Assembly: GCA_022826645.1 (NCBI GenBank)
Contig: JAJDUM010000007.1
Coordinates: forward strand, 53,062-117,061
Length of the DNA: 64,000 nt
From: Candidatus Poribacteria bacterium
GTDB lineage: Bacteria > Poribacteria > WGA-4E > PCPOR2b
Direction: 5' to 3'
Shown here piece by piece: positions 35,145-44,229 of the stretch. Both the position numbers and the translations under genes were made by a program. Position 1 is the first letter of the stretch; each line of letters starts with the position of its first letter. Below the pieces are notes generated by a model. The model ran no database searches and had not been told where the DNA came from. It worked only from the letters and a program-made list of their open reading frames with translations.

Positions 35145-35606
35145 TTAGGCAACCGGGCTATCATTCAATGCACTCTGAAGTGACCTTGCTAAATTCTCAG
35201 GATCATCTGTCCCTATTCGATATCGCTTTCCATTCTTCATCTGAAGTTCAATTGCTGAGAAACCAGAAACATTGAACAGCCAACCCCGAGGCGTAAATCT
35301 TATCCCCCAACCGTAGTACCAAGGATTCCTAACCACACGATATGCCTCAATCTCTTGTAACGGAAAAACCTTACGGATAACTCTCAAACCGAATTCAGCC
35401 TTAATTATTTGGTCATCGATTGTCACCGTCAAACGACTAAATACCCTAAGCACAATTAGTACCATAATCAGACCGGCGCAGGCAAGCGGATGAAAATCTA
35501 CCATAACATTTAAATAGACCATAAACAACGCTGCTGCACTGTATGAAATCAAAAGAAGATAACCAATCTGAGTATGTTTGTACTGTTCCGTAGTTCCTAA
35601 ACCCAT
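35145..35606 (-). CDS. Membrane-anchored bacterial PH-like domain protein
   Basis: Protein of 153 residues with two N-terminal membrane helices (LLLISYSAAALFMVYL and LACAGLIMVLIVL) and a bacterial PH-like domain. The domain is marked by VTIDDQIIKAEFG, YRVVRNPWYYGWGIRF and YRIGTDDPENLA. Function unknown; the family is common and small. The GGAG directly abuts the ATG with no spacing, so the true start may differ. It follows a TolB-like propeller gene on the same strand 75 bases away. Confidence 0.75.
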   Translation of the reverse strand: MGLGTTEQYKHTQIGYLLLISYSAAALFMVYLNVMVDFHPLACAGLIMVLIVLRVFSRLTVTIDDQIIKAEFGLRVIRKVFPLQEIEAYRVVRNPWYYGWGIRFTPRGWLFNVSGFSAIELQMKNGKRYRIGTDDPENLARSLQSALNDSPVA

Positions 35607-35681
35607 CTCCTTACCCTGATTATCATGTAAGTCCAGCCAACCATTTCAAGCGGACTGTCCCTCCGACGCATTTCTCCCAAG

Positions 35682-36710
35682 TTATCGCCAATGGAGGTCA
35701 GAATAATCGTAGCTGGTTGAAGTAATCTGATCCATCTTGCCCGTTTCAACATCAACGATAAAGATTTCGCTGGTTCGCCTTCCGCCCGAATCGCTTCCAA
35801 TAAATGCGACCTGACTCCCGTCTGGATGCCATGTTGCATCCCGTCCCTTGTAAAGACTCAGATTAAGGGAGCTCTTAAACCGGCCCTTCTCTACAGTGGC
35901 GATGCAGATTTCGCCCGAAGTATAAAACAGAATCTGTTTGCCGTCCGGAGACCACTCCTCTATCCTGTGGCAAGGAGGTTCATCGTTCTGGAGAAACCAG
36001 GATCCGGTCACACCGACCACATCCGGTTCTACCAACGCGAGGAACCCATCCGTCTTAAACGCAATCCATTTCCGATCTGGCGACCATTCGGGCCAATTGA
36101 TTCCGTCCGGCAACGCTTCAAGCAGCCTGTTTTTCGGTTCTTTTACCTTCTCACCTTTCCTATCCCAGTGAAGCCAACCCTTTGCCCATTGACGGGTTCT
36201 CCAGCGTTTCGTCGATTCACCATCTATCGTTACGACCCAGTTTTCGAGTCGATCTCTTGCACGGTCAATCTCAACCACAACGAGGATTGCGTGACTTAGT
36301 GGAGACCACCAGAAGTCATGAATACGATGCTGTTTCTTGATGAGTCTTTCGTTCTCTGTGCCATCTTCCCGCATCACATAAAACGATTCTGCTCCATCAA
36401 CCCCGGATATGTAAGCGATATGCTCCCCGTCTGGTGACCATCGGGGCCTGCGCGAAAGTCCGTCGTTCGTGAGCTGGCGGAAATCGGTTCCGAGCGGATT
36501 CATCGTGCAGACATTATACTCATAGAACTCCCACCATTTGGCTGTTCCCCGCCCTCTTTCCAGCGTTCTGGTTGATGCTCGGAAACCGTCCCGGTTGTCC
36601 AAAGGTTTGCGGACGGTAAAAACTAATTTTCCCACCTCGTCCTGTGCTGAGGCAGCACCAGTTAACATAACTAACAATATAAACACACGAATTACACACT
36701 TTACACGCAT
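35682..36710 (-). CDS. Secreted TolB-like beta-propeller (PD40) protein
   Basis: Exported protein of 342 residues. A signal peptide (VFILLVMLTGAASAQ) precedes at least four PD40-type repeats of the form 'xWSPDGxxIAYxS': RPRWSPDGEHIAYIS, EWSPDRKWIAFKT, EWSPDGKQILFYTS and TWHPDGSQVAFIG. These are TolB-like propeller blades; no Pal/Tol genes are near, so it is unlikely to be TolB itself. It may sense or bind ligands in the periplasm. The ATG at 36710 has no clear ribosome binding site. Confidence 0.82.
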   Translation of the reverse strand: MRVKCVIRVFILLVMLTGAASAQDEVGKLVFTVRKPLDNRDGFRASTRTLERGRGTAKWWEFYEYNVCTMNPLGTDFRQLTNDGLSRRPRWSPDGEHIAYISGVDGAESFYVMREDGTENERLIKKQHRIHDFWWSPLSHAILVVVEIDRARDRLENWVVTIDGESTKRWRTRQWAKGWLHWDRKGEKVKEPKNRLLEALPDGINWPEWSPDRKWIAFKTDGFLALVEPDVVGVTGSWFLQNDEPPCHRIEEWSPDGKQILFYTSGEICIATVEKGRFKSSLNLSLYKGRDATWHPDGSQVAFIGSDSGGRRTSEIFIVDVETGKMDQITSTSYDYSDLHWR

Positions 36711-37282
36711 AAGATAACCTTTCTGAAACTAACACGGCGCCCGTAACCCAAAAGTTTAAGCATATTCTGAATTTATCCGAGTTCAAACGACCGAATCCAA
36801 TACATTGGACGCAGATAGGTAGGTGAGGTTCAGAACCCCTTCCAAGGCAAGGCTCCGTTTTTTGGTGATTGTTGAAACTTTTCGGATGATATTAACGTTA
36901 CAGTTCTGCGGACAGATTTTCCACCTATTTCATCTAAGTGATTTCGATGCAAACAAGACAAAATGTGAGGCAGTAATGATTCCGTTTTCTTTTATCCCCT
37001 TCTTCGCGAGGAATATCATCGAAGTATTCCGATTCATGTTACGGGCGGTACGAGCGTTCCGTATCTCAGATCTTCTCTCCTCAGAGCAAGGGGTAAAGTC
37101 CATAGGGTTTTTGCGAGTGCTCCCCGCCTTGCTGATGTTTTCAATCCTATTTCCATCGAAATAACGTTTCAAATCCCCTCCTCCTGCTTTCAGTGCCATT
37201 GAGATCTTTCTCAGTTGCCTCCACTTCGCTCTATATCTTTTCTAACCGGTTTATTCAGGCGTAGAGAGCGCAGCACTTGTCC
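36711..37282. other. Gene-free stretch
   Basis: Two overlapping open frames (113 codons on plus at 36823-37164 and 89 codons on minus at 36930-37199) occupy the same DNA. Neither has a ribosome binding site or recognisable sequence, so I leave both uncalled. I see no terminator or clear repeat here. Confidence 0.4.
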
Positions 37283-37555
37283 TTAACTCTGGGTCTTGAT
37301 GGTCCAACCCGTAAAGGCCGTATTAACAACCCTTGACAAGGTGGTGAGCTGCACTCGTCGAATGCTATGTTTTGCCTTTTCTGCTCCCTGAATAAGGTGT
37401 TCGTAACGGTTCTCTTTCTTCATAACTCTACGCCGTGAAATCCCGGTATCATCTGATACGGTCTGATAACTTCCCTCGGCAGCAGTCGGAGGCAGTGATA
37501 CTGACTCCTTCTCCTCCAAATCTGAGTGGCTATCTTCCAGTCTCTGTTTTGACAT
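37283..37555 (-). CDS. Hypothetical small protein
   Basis: Open frame of 90 residues starting with an ATG at 37555 preceded by GGGG at about 11 bases. A segment reads SYQTVSDDTGISRRRV, which has the rhythm of a helix-turn-helix, followed by a Lys/Arg-rich helix. I do not recognise the family. It may be a small DNA-binding protein or a gene remnant; nothing nearby suggests a role. Confidence 0.4.
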   Translation of the reverse strand: MSKQRLEDSHSDLEEKESVSLPPTAAEGSYQTVSDDTGISRRRVMKKENRYEHLIQGAEKAKHSIRRVQLTTLSRVVNTAFTGWTIKTQS

Positions 37556-37883
37556 CTGCGTTTCCCCTTTCAATTTCGTGTTTTTTCTGTCGTGAGCGCA
37601 CTATCAAGTTTTTCGTTGGTAACACTGTTGCTATCCAGATGCAATAAACCTGCCAATCTTATGCGCTTTCCTTTTTTTCCTATCGGGACTGCGTCATTAT
37701 CATACATTCTTGTTGACATCTACAGATGAGTGATGTATCTTAGCGATAGTCCGTATGAGGCTCTGAGGCAACGCATCCTTCAATTTTTCCCCCTTTGCCT
37801 GCGTAGGCATTTATATCGTACCAATAGCATTCACTTTATGACGGGAGGAGAATCTTCAGAGGTCCAGTAAAAGAGCAGCAAAG
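37556..37883. other. Gap upstream of VOC gene with one possible promoter
   Basis: No gene seen. TTGACA at 37713-37718 and TATCTT at 37736-37741 are 17 bases apart and point to the VOC gene 140 bases downstream. The -10 box has two mismatches. A small TGCCT/AGGCA palindrome lies near 37797. Confidence 0.4.
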
Positions 37884-38246
37884 GTGGAGTGCATCATACC
37901 TATTCTAAGTGTCAGAAGTTTCGCTGCCAGCCTTGATTATTATGTAAATGTGCTCGGATTCACGAAAGAGTGGGATTGGGGCGATCCGCCGGATATTGGA
38001 AGTGTAAAACGGGACGATCATTCTATCATGCTATGTGAGGGGGAACAGGGGCACCCCGGCACATGGATCTGGATGGGCGTCGAAGATGCTGAACAGTATT
38101 ATGAGGAGTACAAGGCGACTGGCGCGAAGATTCGAGAACATCCAGTCAACTATCCTTGGGCATACGAACTCAGGGTGGAAGATTTGGATGGTCACGTTTT
38201 ACGAATCGGGTCAGGTCCCAAAGAAGATGGATCTCACGATCACTAA
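37884..38246 (+). CDS. VOC-superfamily protein (glyoxalase/bleomycin-resistance type)
   Basis: Small protein of 120 residues with the paired beta-alpha-beta-beta-beta pattern of the vicinal oxygen chelate fold. Features are IIPILSVRSFAASLDYYVNV, LGFTKEWDWG, SIMLCEG and VEDLDGHVLRIG. The usual C-terminal metal Glu (in 'DPdGn.iel') is not obvious. It may bind or modify a small molecule. The start is a GTG at 37884. Confidence 0.78.
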   Translation: MECIIPILSVRSFAASLDYYVNVLGFTKEWDWGDPPDIGSVKRDDHSIMLCEGEQGHPGTWIWMGVEDAEQYYEEYKATGAKIREHPVNYPWAYELRVEDLDGHVLRIGSGPKEDGSHDH

Positions 38247-38504
38247 AACCAGCTGCATCTGTTTGCCTTTCACTGGCATTAATCGCAATGGCAATTTCCT
38301 TAGAACTTGATCTGTATACTTAATTAGACATTTCTCAAGATGGTGTCTCAATTAATTCACAGGGTGTGTGGACAGGGCGTCATCGCACGAAGGATGAGAA
38401 ACGTTTGAGACCAATGAACGGCTATAAACCCGTTTTGATTTGCGATTGTAAAGTAGCAATTTCTGAATCCCCTACAATGCTGTAGATCTAATAGGAAGGC
38501 TTGT

Positions 38505-39878
38505 ATGAACGCTGACAATAAGACAATTAGTAAATTCAGAATCAAGATGGCAGCGATTCTAATCCTCAGGAGAACACTTACTTTGGCAACTGTTTGGGGA
38601 CTTGTTTGGGGAACAGCTATCATTGTCCTCCGTGCAGTGAGTGGAATGTCCACCCTGATTTTATTTAGCGGCGGTGTTGGTCTGATACTTGCCATCGCTT
38701 GTGGGGTCCTGCTAGCGTTGCGTCAAATCCCGACGCGAACTACGCTTCGGGCAAGTCTTGACAAATACAGTGGTGCCGGTGGGTTGATGATGGCAGCGGA
38801 GACCGCAGAGTTGGGCAACTGGCGGGAGCGGATGCCCGCAATGCGCCTACCCCGTTTGCGTTGGCGCGGCGGTGTCGCTTGGGCTCGCTTTGCAGGTGCT
38901 GCTCTGTTCGTCTGTGTCAGTCTTCTGATACCACAACGCTTTGTGGAAATTTCTAAGACCCAATCTCTTGATATCCGCGAGGAGGTTAAGCAGTTGGCAG
39001 AAGGAATTGATGTCCTCAAGGAAGAAGAGATCATCGGGCTAACCGAAGCTGAGAAGCTCGAAGAGAAACTCGCTCAACTCCAAGCGGAGGCTTCGGGCGA
39101 AGATCCGGTCAAGACATGGGAAGCGCTCGACCATCTTTCGGATGCCCTCATGCAAGAATCAGCGGAGGCCGCACAGGAAGCTCTGAGCGAAACAGAACGC
39201 CTAACGGAAGCGGAGACCTTGTCCGAAGGCTTGATAAATGAAGGGTCCGAGATGGAAGCAGGGCTTTTGGCGGAATCGATGGCGACCTTATCTGGCTTGG
39301 TTCAGGAAGCAGCGCAAGAGGATGCATTGCTCGCAACGGAACTCCCCGATCTGAAGGGCGATGCAAATTCACTCACGCTTGAGCAACTGAAAGCGATCTC
39401 CGCCGCGTTACGCTTGTCCAAAAGCGAGATCAGCGATCGATTGGCGAAACTGTACGCGGCCAATCTGATTGATCTGGAAACACTGAAAGCAGCTGAGCGA
39501 CTTGGGCAGTGCGATAGTGAGGGACTTGCTGCCTTCCTCGCTGAGAATGCAGATAGTAAGTCCGTTGCCCAGTCTATCGGTGGATGGTGTCGAGGCGTTG
39601 ATCGAGGTCCCGGCGATGCACCCATGACCTGGACCGACGGCACGACAGAGGAAGGTGCAAAGTTCAAAACGGAAATCCTTCCGCTGTCGGACATCGCCTC
39701 TCTGGAGGACAGCGAAATTGTCGGACTTAGCGTCGTGGCACCATCGATCGAAACATCAAATCCTACATCGCAATCGGGAGCACTCAATGGTGCGGCCACC
39801 GGCGGCGGTTCGTCCGTCACCCAAACCGTTCTACCGCGTCATAAAGGGGCGGTTAAACGGTATTTTGAAAGACCTTGA
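38505..39878 (+). CDS. Coiled-coil membrane protein of a MoxR cluster
   Basis: Protein of 457 residues. Three hydrophobic segments (about 24-45, 50-70 and 128-148) are followed by a long Glu/Ala-rich helical region (about 155-345: EEVKQLAEGIDVLKEEEI and similar) and a flexible C-terminal tail. No catalytic motif. Proteins of this layout often precede moxR in this type of cluster, where they probably serve as a membrane scaffold; this is inference. AGGAAGG stands before the ATG. moxR starts 6 bases after its stop, a tight operon. Confidence 0.7.
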   Translation: MNADNKTISKFRIKMAAILILRRTLTLATVWGLVWGTAIIVLRAVSGMSTLILFSGGVGLILAIACGVLLALRQIPTRTTLRASLDKYSGAGGLMMAAETAELGNWRERMPAMRLPRLRWRGGVAWARFAGAALFVCVSLLIPQRFVEISKTQSLDIREEVKQLAEGIDVLKEEEIIGLTEAEKLEEKLAQLQAEASGEDPVKTWEALDHLSDALMQESAEAAQEALSETERLTEAETLSEGLINEGSEMEAGLLAESMATLSGLVQEAAQEDALLATELPDLKGDANSLTLEQLKAISAALRLSKSEISDRLAKLYAANLIDLETLKAAERLGQCDSEGLAAFLAENADSKSVAQSIGGWCRGVDRGPGDAPMTWTDGTTEEGAKFKTEILPLSDIASLEDSEIVGLSVVAPSIETSNPTSQSGALNGAATGGGSSVTQTVLPRHKGAVKRYFERP

Positions 39879-39884
39879 ACAACC

Positions 39885-40934
39885 ATGTCAGATAACATAC
39901 AATCCGAGAACCTCCTGCAGCCTGAAGAACTTAATCCCGCTGTTGAACTCACAGAGAAGGTACTTGCCGAGCTGGATCACATCCTACTGGGTCGGGCTGC
40001 ACTTCATCGTATGGTGCTCATCGGCATCCTGAGTCAGGGACACATTTTGCTTGAAGGGGTTCCGGGGGTCGGCAAAACTGCACTTGTCAAAGCGTTGGGG
40101 CAACTGCTCAGTCTGGACTTTAATCGGGTACAGTTTACCCCCGACCTCATGCCGGGCGATATTGTCGGAACACATATCTTGCAGCAAACCCCGGAGGGGC
40201 AACGCGAGATGAGTTTCCAAGCGGGTCCGGTATTCACGAATATTCTGCTTGCTGATGAGATAAACCGGGCTTCCCCAAAAACGCAGTCCGCCTTGCTTGA
40301 GGCAATGCAGGAGCGGTCTGTTACTCTCTTGGGCAATACGCGCCCCCTTCCCACTCCCTTTTTTGTGCTCGCCTCTCAGAATCCGATTGAGTTAGAAGGG
40401 ACATATCCGCTGCCAGAAGCACAGTTGGATCGATTCCTCTTCAAACTGATCGTTCCCCACGCCGACGTGGATGTACTCGACGACATCATCTCAACCCGTC
40501 GCCGTGGCGAACCACCTGCACCCGCATGGTCAATGAGCGCCGAGCAGCTACAGCAGTTATTTGATGTGATGGATAGGATTTTCCTACCCAAACCCGTCTC
40601 GCGTTACATCTCACGTCTGACGGCTGCCACCCATCCGAGCGCACCCGAATCCACCGAAGCAGTAAGAAAATACGTTACATACGCCGCCTCACCGCGCGCA
40701 GCGATTGCAATGGCGGAAGCATCGCGGGCATCTGCGCTGCTCGCAGGTCGCCCGACCGTCGGATTTGAGGATGTGAAAACCGTCGCTTCGTCTGTCCTGA
40801 ACCATCGTGTGATCCTCAACTATCAAGCCCGATTTGACGGTGTAGATACCTTCGCGATTGTGGATGGCCTGCTCGCTGCCCTCGACGAAACCGACCTCAA
40901 TCTGCCCGATGACTTGGAAATTCGTTCAGCGTAG
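39885..40934 (+). CDS. MoxR-family AAA+ ATPase
   Basis: Cytoplasmic ATPase of 349 residues that acts as a chaperone-like partner of vWA proteins. Walker A is GVPGVGKTA (58-66), Walker B is ILLADEINRA (Asp124, Glu125), and sensor 1 is VLASQNPIELEGTY. The C-terminal lid follows. It lies 6 bases after the coiled-coil gene and 32 bases before the next. DUF58 and vWA partners are encoded further down (46063, 49704, 52625), so it likely remodels a vWA-containing complex at the inner membrane. Confidence 0.93.
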   Translation: MSDNIQSENLLQPEELNPAVELTEKVLAELDHILLGRAALHRMVLIGILSQGHILLEGVPGVGKTALVKALGQLLSLDFNRVQFTPDLMPGDIVGTHILQQTPEGQREMSFQAGPVFTNILLADEINRASPKTQSALLEAMQERSVTLLGNTRPLPTPFFVLASQNPIELEGTYPLPEAQLDRFLFKLIVPHADVDVLDDIISTRRRGEPPAPAWSMSAEQLQQLFDVMDRIFLPKPVSRYISRLTAATHPSAPESTEAVRKYVTYAASPRAAIAMAEASRASALLAGRPTVGFEDVKTVASSVLNHRVILNYQARFDGVDTFAIVDGLLAALDETDLNLPDDLEIRSA

Positions 40935-40966
40935 GTCTGTTTCAGTGTGAATAAAGGAGTTCAGAG

Positions 40967-43096
40967 ATGCGTTCACTTCTCCCTGAATCAACAATACGAT
41001 ATTTCCACCTGCGCGCCATTTTTTTTCTAGTTTTTGTCTGGATGGGTTGTGCTGTGGTCAGTGGCTTCGCACAGGTCGATTATGAGGATATTACCGTCTC
41101 ACCAGAACTCCACCCAAGTGCCAACACTTTCCACGGTTATGCGGAATATAGGATTGCCGTGTCTAACCGCTCCCCCGAGAAAACGCATCAAGTCACATTG
41201 ATGTTGCCTGAATCAAGTTACGGGTACGAGACCTACATACGAAAGATGACTCGCTCAGTCGTTGTTGCTCCGTCCACCACAGTCCGCGTTTCGTTATTTC
41301 AACCTCCTGTACAGATGCATGGTAGCAGTTTGGGGGTTGCTATCGACGGTAAGATGCAGGAGGAAAAGGTCCCGCTGTCCATCAGCGATCACGGACGACA
41401 GGTACGTCTGCATCGTATTCCAACACCTAGCGGTATGCATCTAAGCGTTACTAACCTGAGCCCCCGGGTCCTAATAAGTCGGGATGTGAATACCGCTGAG
41501 CTACATACCCATGCTGATATCTTCTTCGGTCCGCTATCTTCAAGTAGTCCCTCTCCTTCAACCGGTCCATTTCCCTCTTCGAGTAGTAGACAGGTGCCCT
41601 ACGAGATCGTTGACCTCGGATTTCCTGTCTCGTCGTGGAGCACAAATTGGCTCGGATTCTCAAGTTTCGATGGCGTTGTCGTTACAGGTGACGCTATCCG
41701 GCGAATGCCACCTGAGGTTCAGTTTGCGCTATGGCGCTACGTCGAATGCGGCGGTTCCCTGTTTGTGTTAGGAGGGCGAGAACTTCCAGAACGGTGGGGA
41801 TTGAAGGCGTTGCCCAACTCTGAACTGTCCACACCAGCTGCAGAGTTAACTCTTTACGATGCCGGCTTCGGTGAATGTATCGTAAGTCCTCAAATGGATA
41901 CAACCGCGCTGAATTATGACCAATGGTCACAGGTTATGGAATCATGGCTCAGGACCGCGATCCCTTGGCGTTGGGAAGGGTTGAGTGGGGAGGTCAACAA
42001 CGTCTTTCCGGTGGTGGACAGCTTGGGAATTCCCGTACGGGGGCTCTATTTTCTGATGCTCCTTTTTGCTCTGATCGTTGGTCCGGTGAATCTCGTTGTA
42101 CTATCTCGGAAAAAACGGCGTATCTGGATGCTGTGGACAACACCGGTTATCTCACTGGCAACCTGTCTTGCTGTGTTCGCTTACGCAACTTTTTCCGAAG
42201 GGTGGAAGCGACATATCCGGACCGAAGGGTTAACGATTCTCGACGAAAAAACTCACCGTGCGACAACCATTGGTAGGACAGCATTCTATTCGGCGCTGAT
42301 TCCGAGTGAGGGGTTGCACTTCGGCTATGAGACGGAGTTGACTCCTACACCTCAATCGATGACTACAAACACAGCTCGTACCGTTGATTGGACACAGGAT
42401 CAGCATTTGGCAACCGGTTGGATAACTGCCCGCGTTCCATCGGATTTCATGGTGCGCAAGAGTGAAGTGAGACGTGAGCGTATCACAGTTAGAAGGGGAA
42501 CAGATGCCGGACTACGGATTGTCAATGGATTGGGGGCAGACATAAGCAAGTTGTGGTTAGCGGACAAAGGTGGGACAATCTATTTTGGGGACGATATTTC
42601 CGCAGGTGAAGAGGCGAAGCTGATACCATTCGAGATGGTGCGTCTGGAAAATCCGGATGAGAACCTTCTGTTTGAAATGTCCTCCGCTTCAACCTATCAA
42701 GCATTGGATAAAGGTGACGTTCCAGACGCACTCAGATATGTAATGGCAACCCATGACCTACAATTGTCTAGTGATCTTACAGTTGCTATTAAGCAGCCTG
42801 GATATCATTGGAGAATAGTGGATCTGCGTTGGGGACATACGTATGATATCAAAGGTGATGAAGATGGGGAGGCACTGAAAATCTACGGTGAGCAGTTATC
42901 TAACTTGCGCGGGATATTTGCTTCTGATGATTGGCTAAAAGCTATCGAACATCTCAAAACAGAACCTGAGGAATATCTCCGTCCCGGGTGCTATATTGCA
43001 ACCTTGGAAACCTCCCCGTTTATCGAGAAAGGACTCCAAAAAGTGACTGAAGAGCGGGGCAGTTCTACCGTCTACGGCATTTTGACAGAGGAATAA
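40967..43096 (+). CDS. Membrane protein with a GATase-like periplasmic region
   Basis: Protein of 709 residues. A signal/anchor segment (AIFFLVFVWMGCAVVSGFAQ) starts it. A beta-rich region follows, then a class I glutamine-amidotransferase-like fold around residues 220-270 (FDGVVVTGDAIRRMP, FALWRYVECGGSLFVLGG). Two transmembrane helices (about 357-377 and 389-405) precede a ~300-residue C-terminal region. No catalytic Cys is seen, so it is probably structural or a sensor. It resembles the vWA/GATase membrane proteins of planctomycete-type MoxR clusters. AAAGGAG precedes the ATG. Confidence 0.65.
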   Translation: MRSLLPESTIRYFHLRAIFFLVFVWMGCAVVSGFAQVDYEDITVSPELHPSANTFHGYAEYRIAVSNRSPEKTHQVTLMLPESSYGYETYIRKMTRSVVVAPSTTVRVSLFQPPVQMHGSSLGVAIDGKMQEEKVPLSISDHGRQVRLHRIPTPSGMHLSVTNLSPRVLISRDVNTAELHTHADIFFGPLSSSSPSPSTGPFPSSSSRQVPYEIVDLGFPVSSWSTNWLGFSSFDGVVVTGDAIRRMPPEVQFALWRYVECGGSLFVLGGRELPERWGLKALPNSELSTPAAELTLYDAGFGECIVSPQMDTTALNYDQWSQVMESWLRTAIPWRWEGLSGEVNNVFPVVDSLGIPVRGLYFLMLLFALIVGPVNLVVLSRKKRRIWMLWTTPVISLATCLAVFAYATFSEGWKRHIRTEGLTILDEKTHRATTIGRTAFYSALIPSEGLHFGYETELTPTPQSMTTNTARTVDWTQDQHLATGWITARVPSDFMVRKSEVRRERITVRRGTDAGLRIVNGLGADISKLWLADKGGTIYFGDDISAGEEAKLIPFEMVRLENPDENLLFEMSSASTYQALDKGDVPDALRYVMATHDLQLSSDLTVAIKQPGYHWRIVDLRWGHTYDIKGDEDGEALKIYGEQLSNLRGIFASDDWLKAIEHLKTEPEEYLRPGCYIATLETSPFIEKGLQKVTEERGSSTVYGILTEE

Positions 43097-43302
43097 AGTC
43101 CCGACCCAGTTAGGATGGGTTAAAACTTAACATGGCGATTATAAAAATCACAGCGAAGCATTCTTCTATTTATGTTGGGAAATCGTGCAACAGAAACCGA
43201 GTTTTTTCTTGAAAACTCCGTCTCTCTGAGCGTTCTGCAATCCCCTTTAGCATGAGCATTAATTCGATCACCGTGTCTTCGCGGTAATCTGGGGTATCAC
43301 AC
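43097..43302. other. Short gap before the ABC exporter genes
   Basis: No gene seen. Around 43192-43228 the string AGAAACCGAGTTTTTTC leads into GAAAACTC, giving a 7-base inverted repeat (GAGTTTT/AAAACTC) related to the hairpin at 15553. It may split the MoxR part from the ABC part of the cluster. Confidence 0.4.
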
Positions 43303-44229
43303 ATGCAAGTGAACATCCTTAACCTGACAAAAAACTTCGGCGCAGCACGCGCAGTTGATGACATCTCTTTTAGCTTCTCATCGGGGGAAATCATTGGATT
43401 TGTTGGACCCAACGGTGCGGGCAAGACCACTACGATGAGGATACTTGCAACGCTGGATGAACCCACAAGCGGCGATGCTAAAATCGACGATCTCTCGATT
43501 GTGGAGTTGCCCGAGAAGGCGCGTCAATTGGTTGGATACGTGCCTGATGCGCTCCCCATGCACCGGGATATCTCTGTCCATGAATACCTCGACTTCTTCG
43601 CACGCGCCTACGGATTGGTTGGACCGCAACGCCGTCGGGTGGTCGAAAATGTCGAAGAATTCACCAATCTCATAACCATTCGGGAAAAAACCTTGCACGC
43701 TCTTTCAAAAGGAATGAAGCAGCGAGTTAGCTTGGCACGATCCCTACTTCATGACCCGCCGGTCTTGGTGATGGACGAACCCGCAGCCGGACTGGATCCA
43801 CGGGCTCGAGTGGAATTGCGGGAACTTCTGAGAATCCTTTCGAGCCAAGAAAAAGCCATCCTGATCAGCTCACATATCCTAACTGAACTTTCAGAAATCT
43901 GTGACGGAGCTGTTATTATTGAACAGGGGCGAATCATCACTTTGGGGACATTGCAAGACATTGCTAAGCCAGAAATCGAGCAGCACACGGTCCTGATTCG
44001 AGCGCTTAATCGACAAGATGACATGTACAATTCTCTGTTGTTGCATCCGAATATTGCAGCGACCAACCGGTTAGGAGACCAGATAGAGGTGAAAATCAAC
44101 GGATCTGAAGAGGTCTGCAGCGATCTTCTCGATAATCTGGTCCGAGATGGATATCGCATCGTCGAGTTCAAGCAGCAGGGCAGTGATCTGGAAACTGTTT
44201 TCATGAACGTGACAAAGGGAGAGGAATAG
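43303..44229 (+). CDS. ABC transporter ATP-binding protein (ABC-2 type exporter)
   Basis: ATPase subunit of 308 residues. Walker A is GPNGAGKTT (35-43), the signature is LSKGMKQRV (134-142), and Walker B is VLVMDEPAAGLDP (Asp158, Glu159). The ~80-residue C-terminal extension is usual in CcmA/GldA-type exporters. It overlaps the permease by one base (TAG/GTG at 44229), so the two form one exporter. The substrate is unknown; the cluster suggests export or envelope remodelling. Confidence 0.93.
   Translation: MQVNILNLTKNFGAARAVDDISFSFSSGEIIGFVGPNGAGKTTTMRILATLDEPTSGDAKIDDLSIVELPEKARQLVGYVPDALPMHRDISVHEYLDFFARAYGLVGPQRRRVVENVEEFTNLITIREKTLHALSKGMKQRVSLARSLLHDPPVLVMDEPAAGLDPRARVELRELLRILSSQEKAILISSHILTELSEICDGAVIIEQGRIITLGTLQDIAKPEIEQHTVLIRALNRQDDMYNSLLLHPNIAATNRLGDQIEVKINGSEEVCSDLLDNLVRDGYRIVEFKQQGSDLETVFMNVTKGEE

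Noticed and set aside
35682..36710. TolB of the Tol-Pal system
   Set aside because: No tolQRA or pal gene is near and the N-terminal TolB domain is not seen; only PD40 blades are.
39302..39820. 172-codon minus-strand frame in the coiled-coil gene
   Set aside because: Ser/Arg-rich antisense of a Glu/Ala-rich helical gene.
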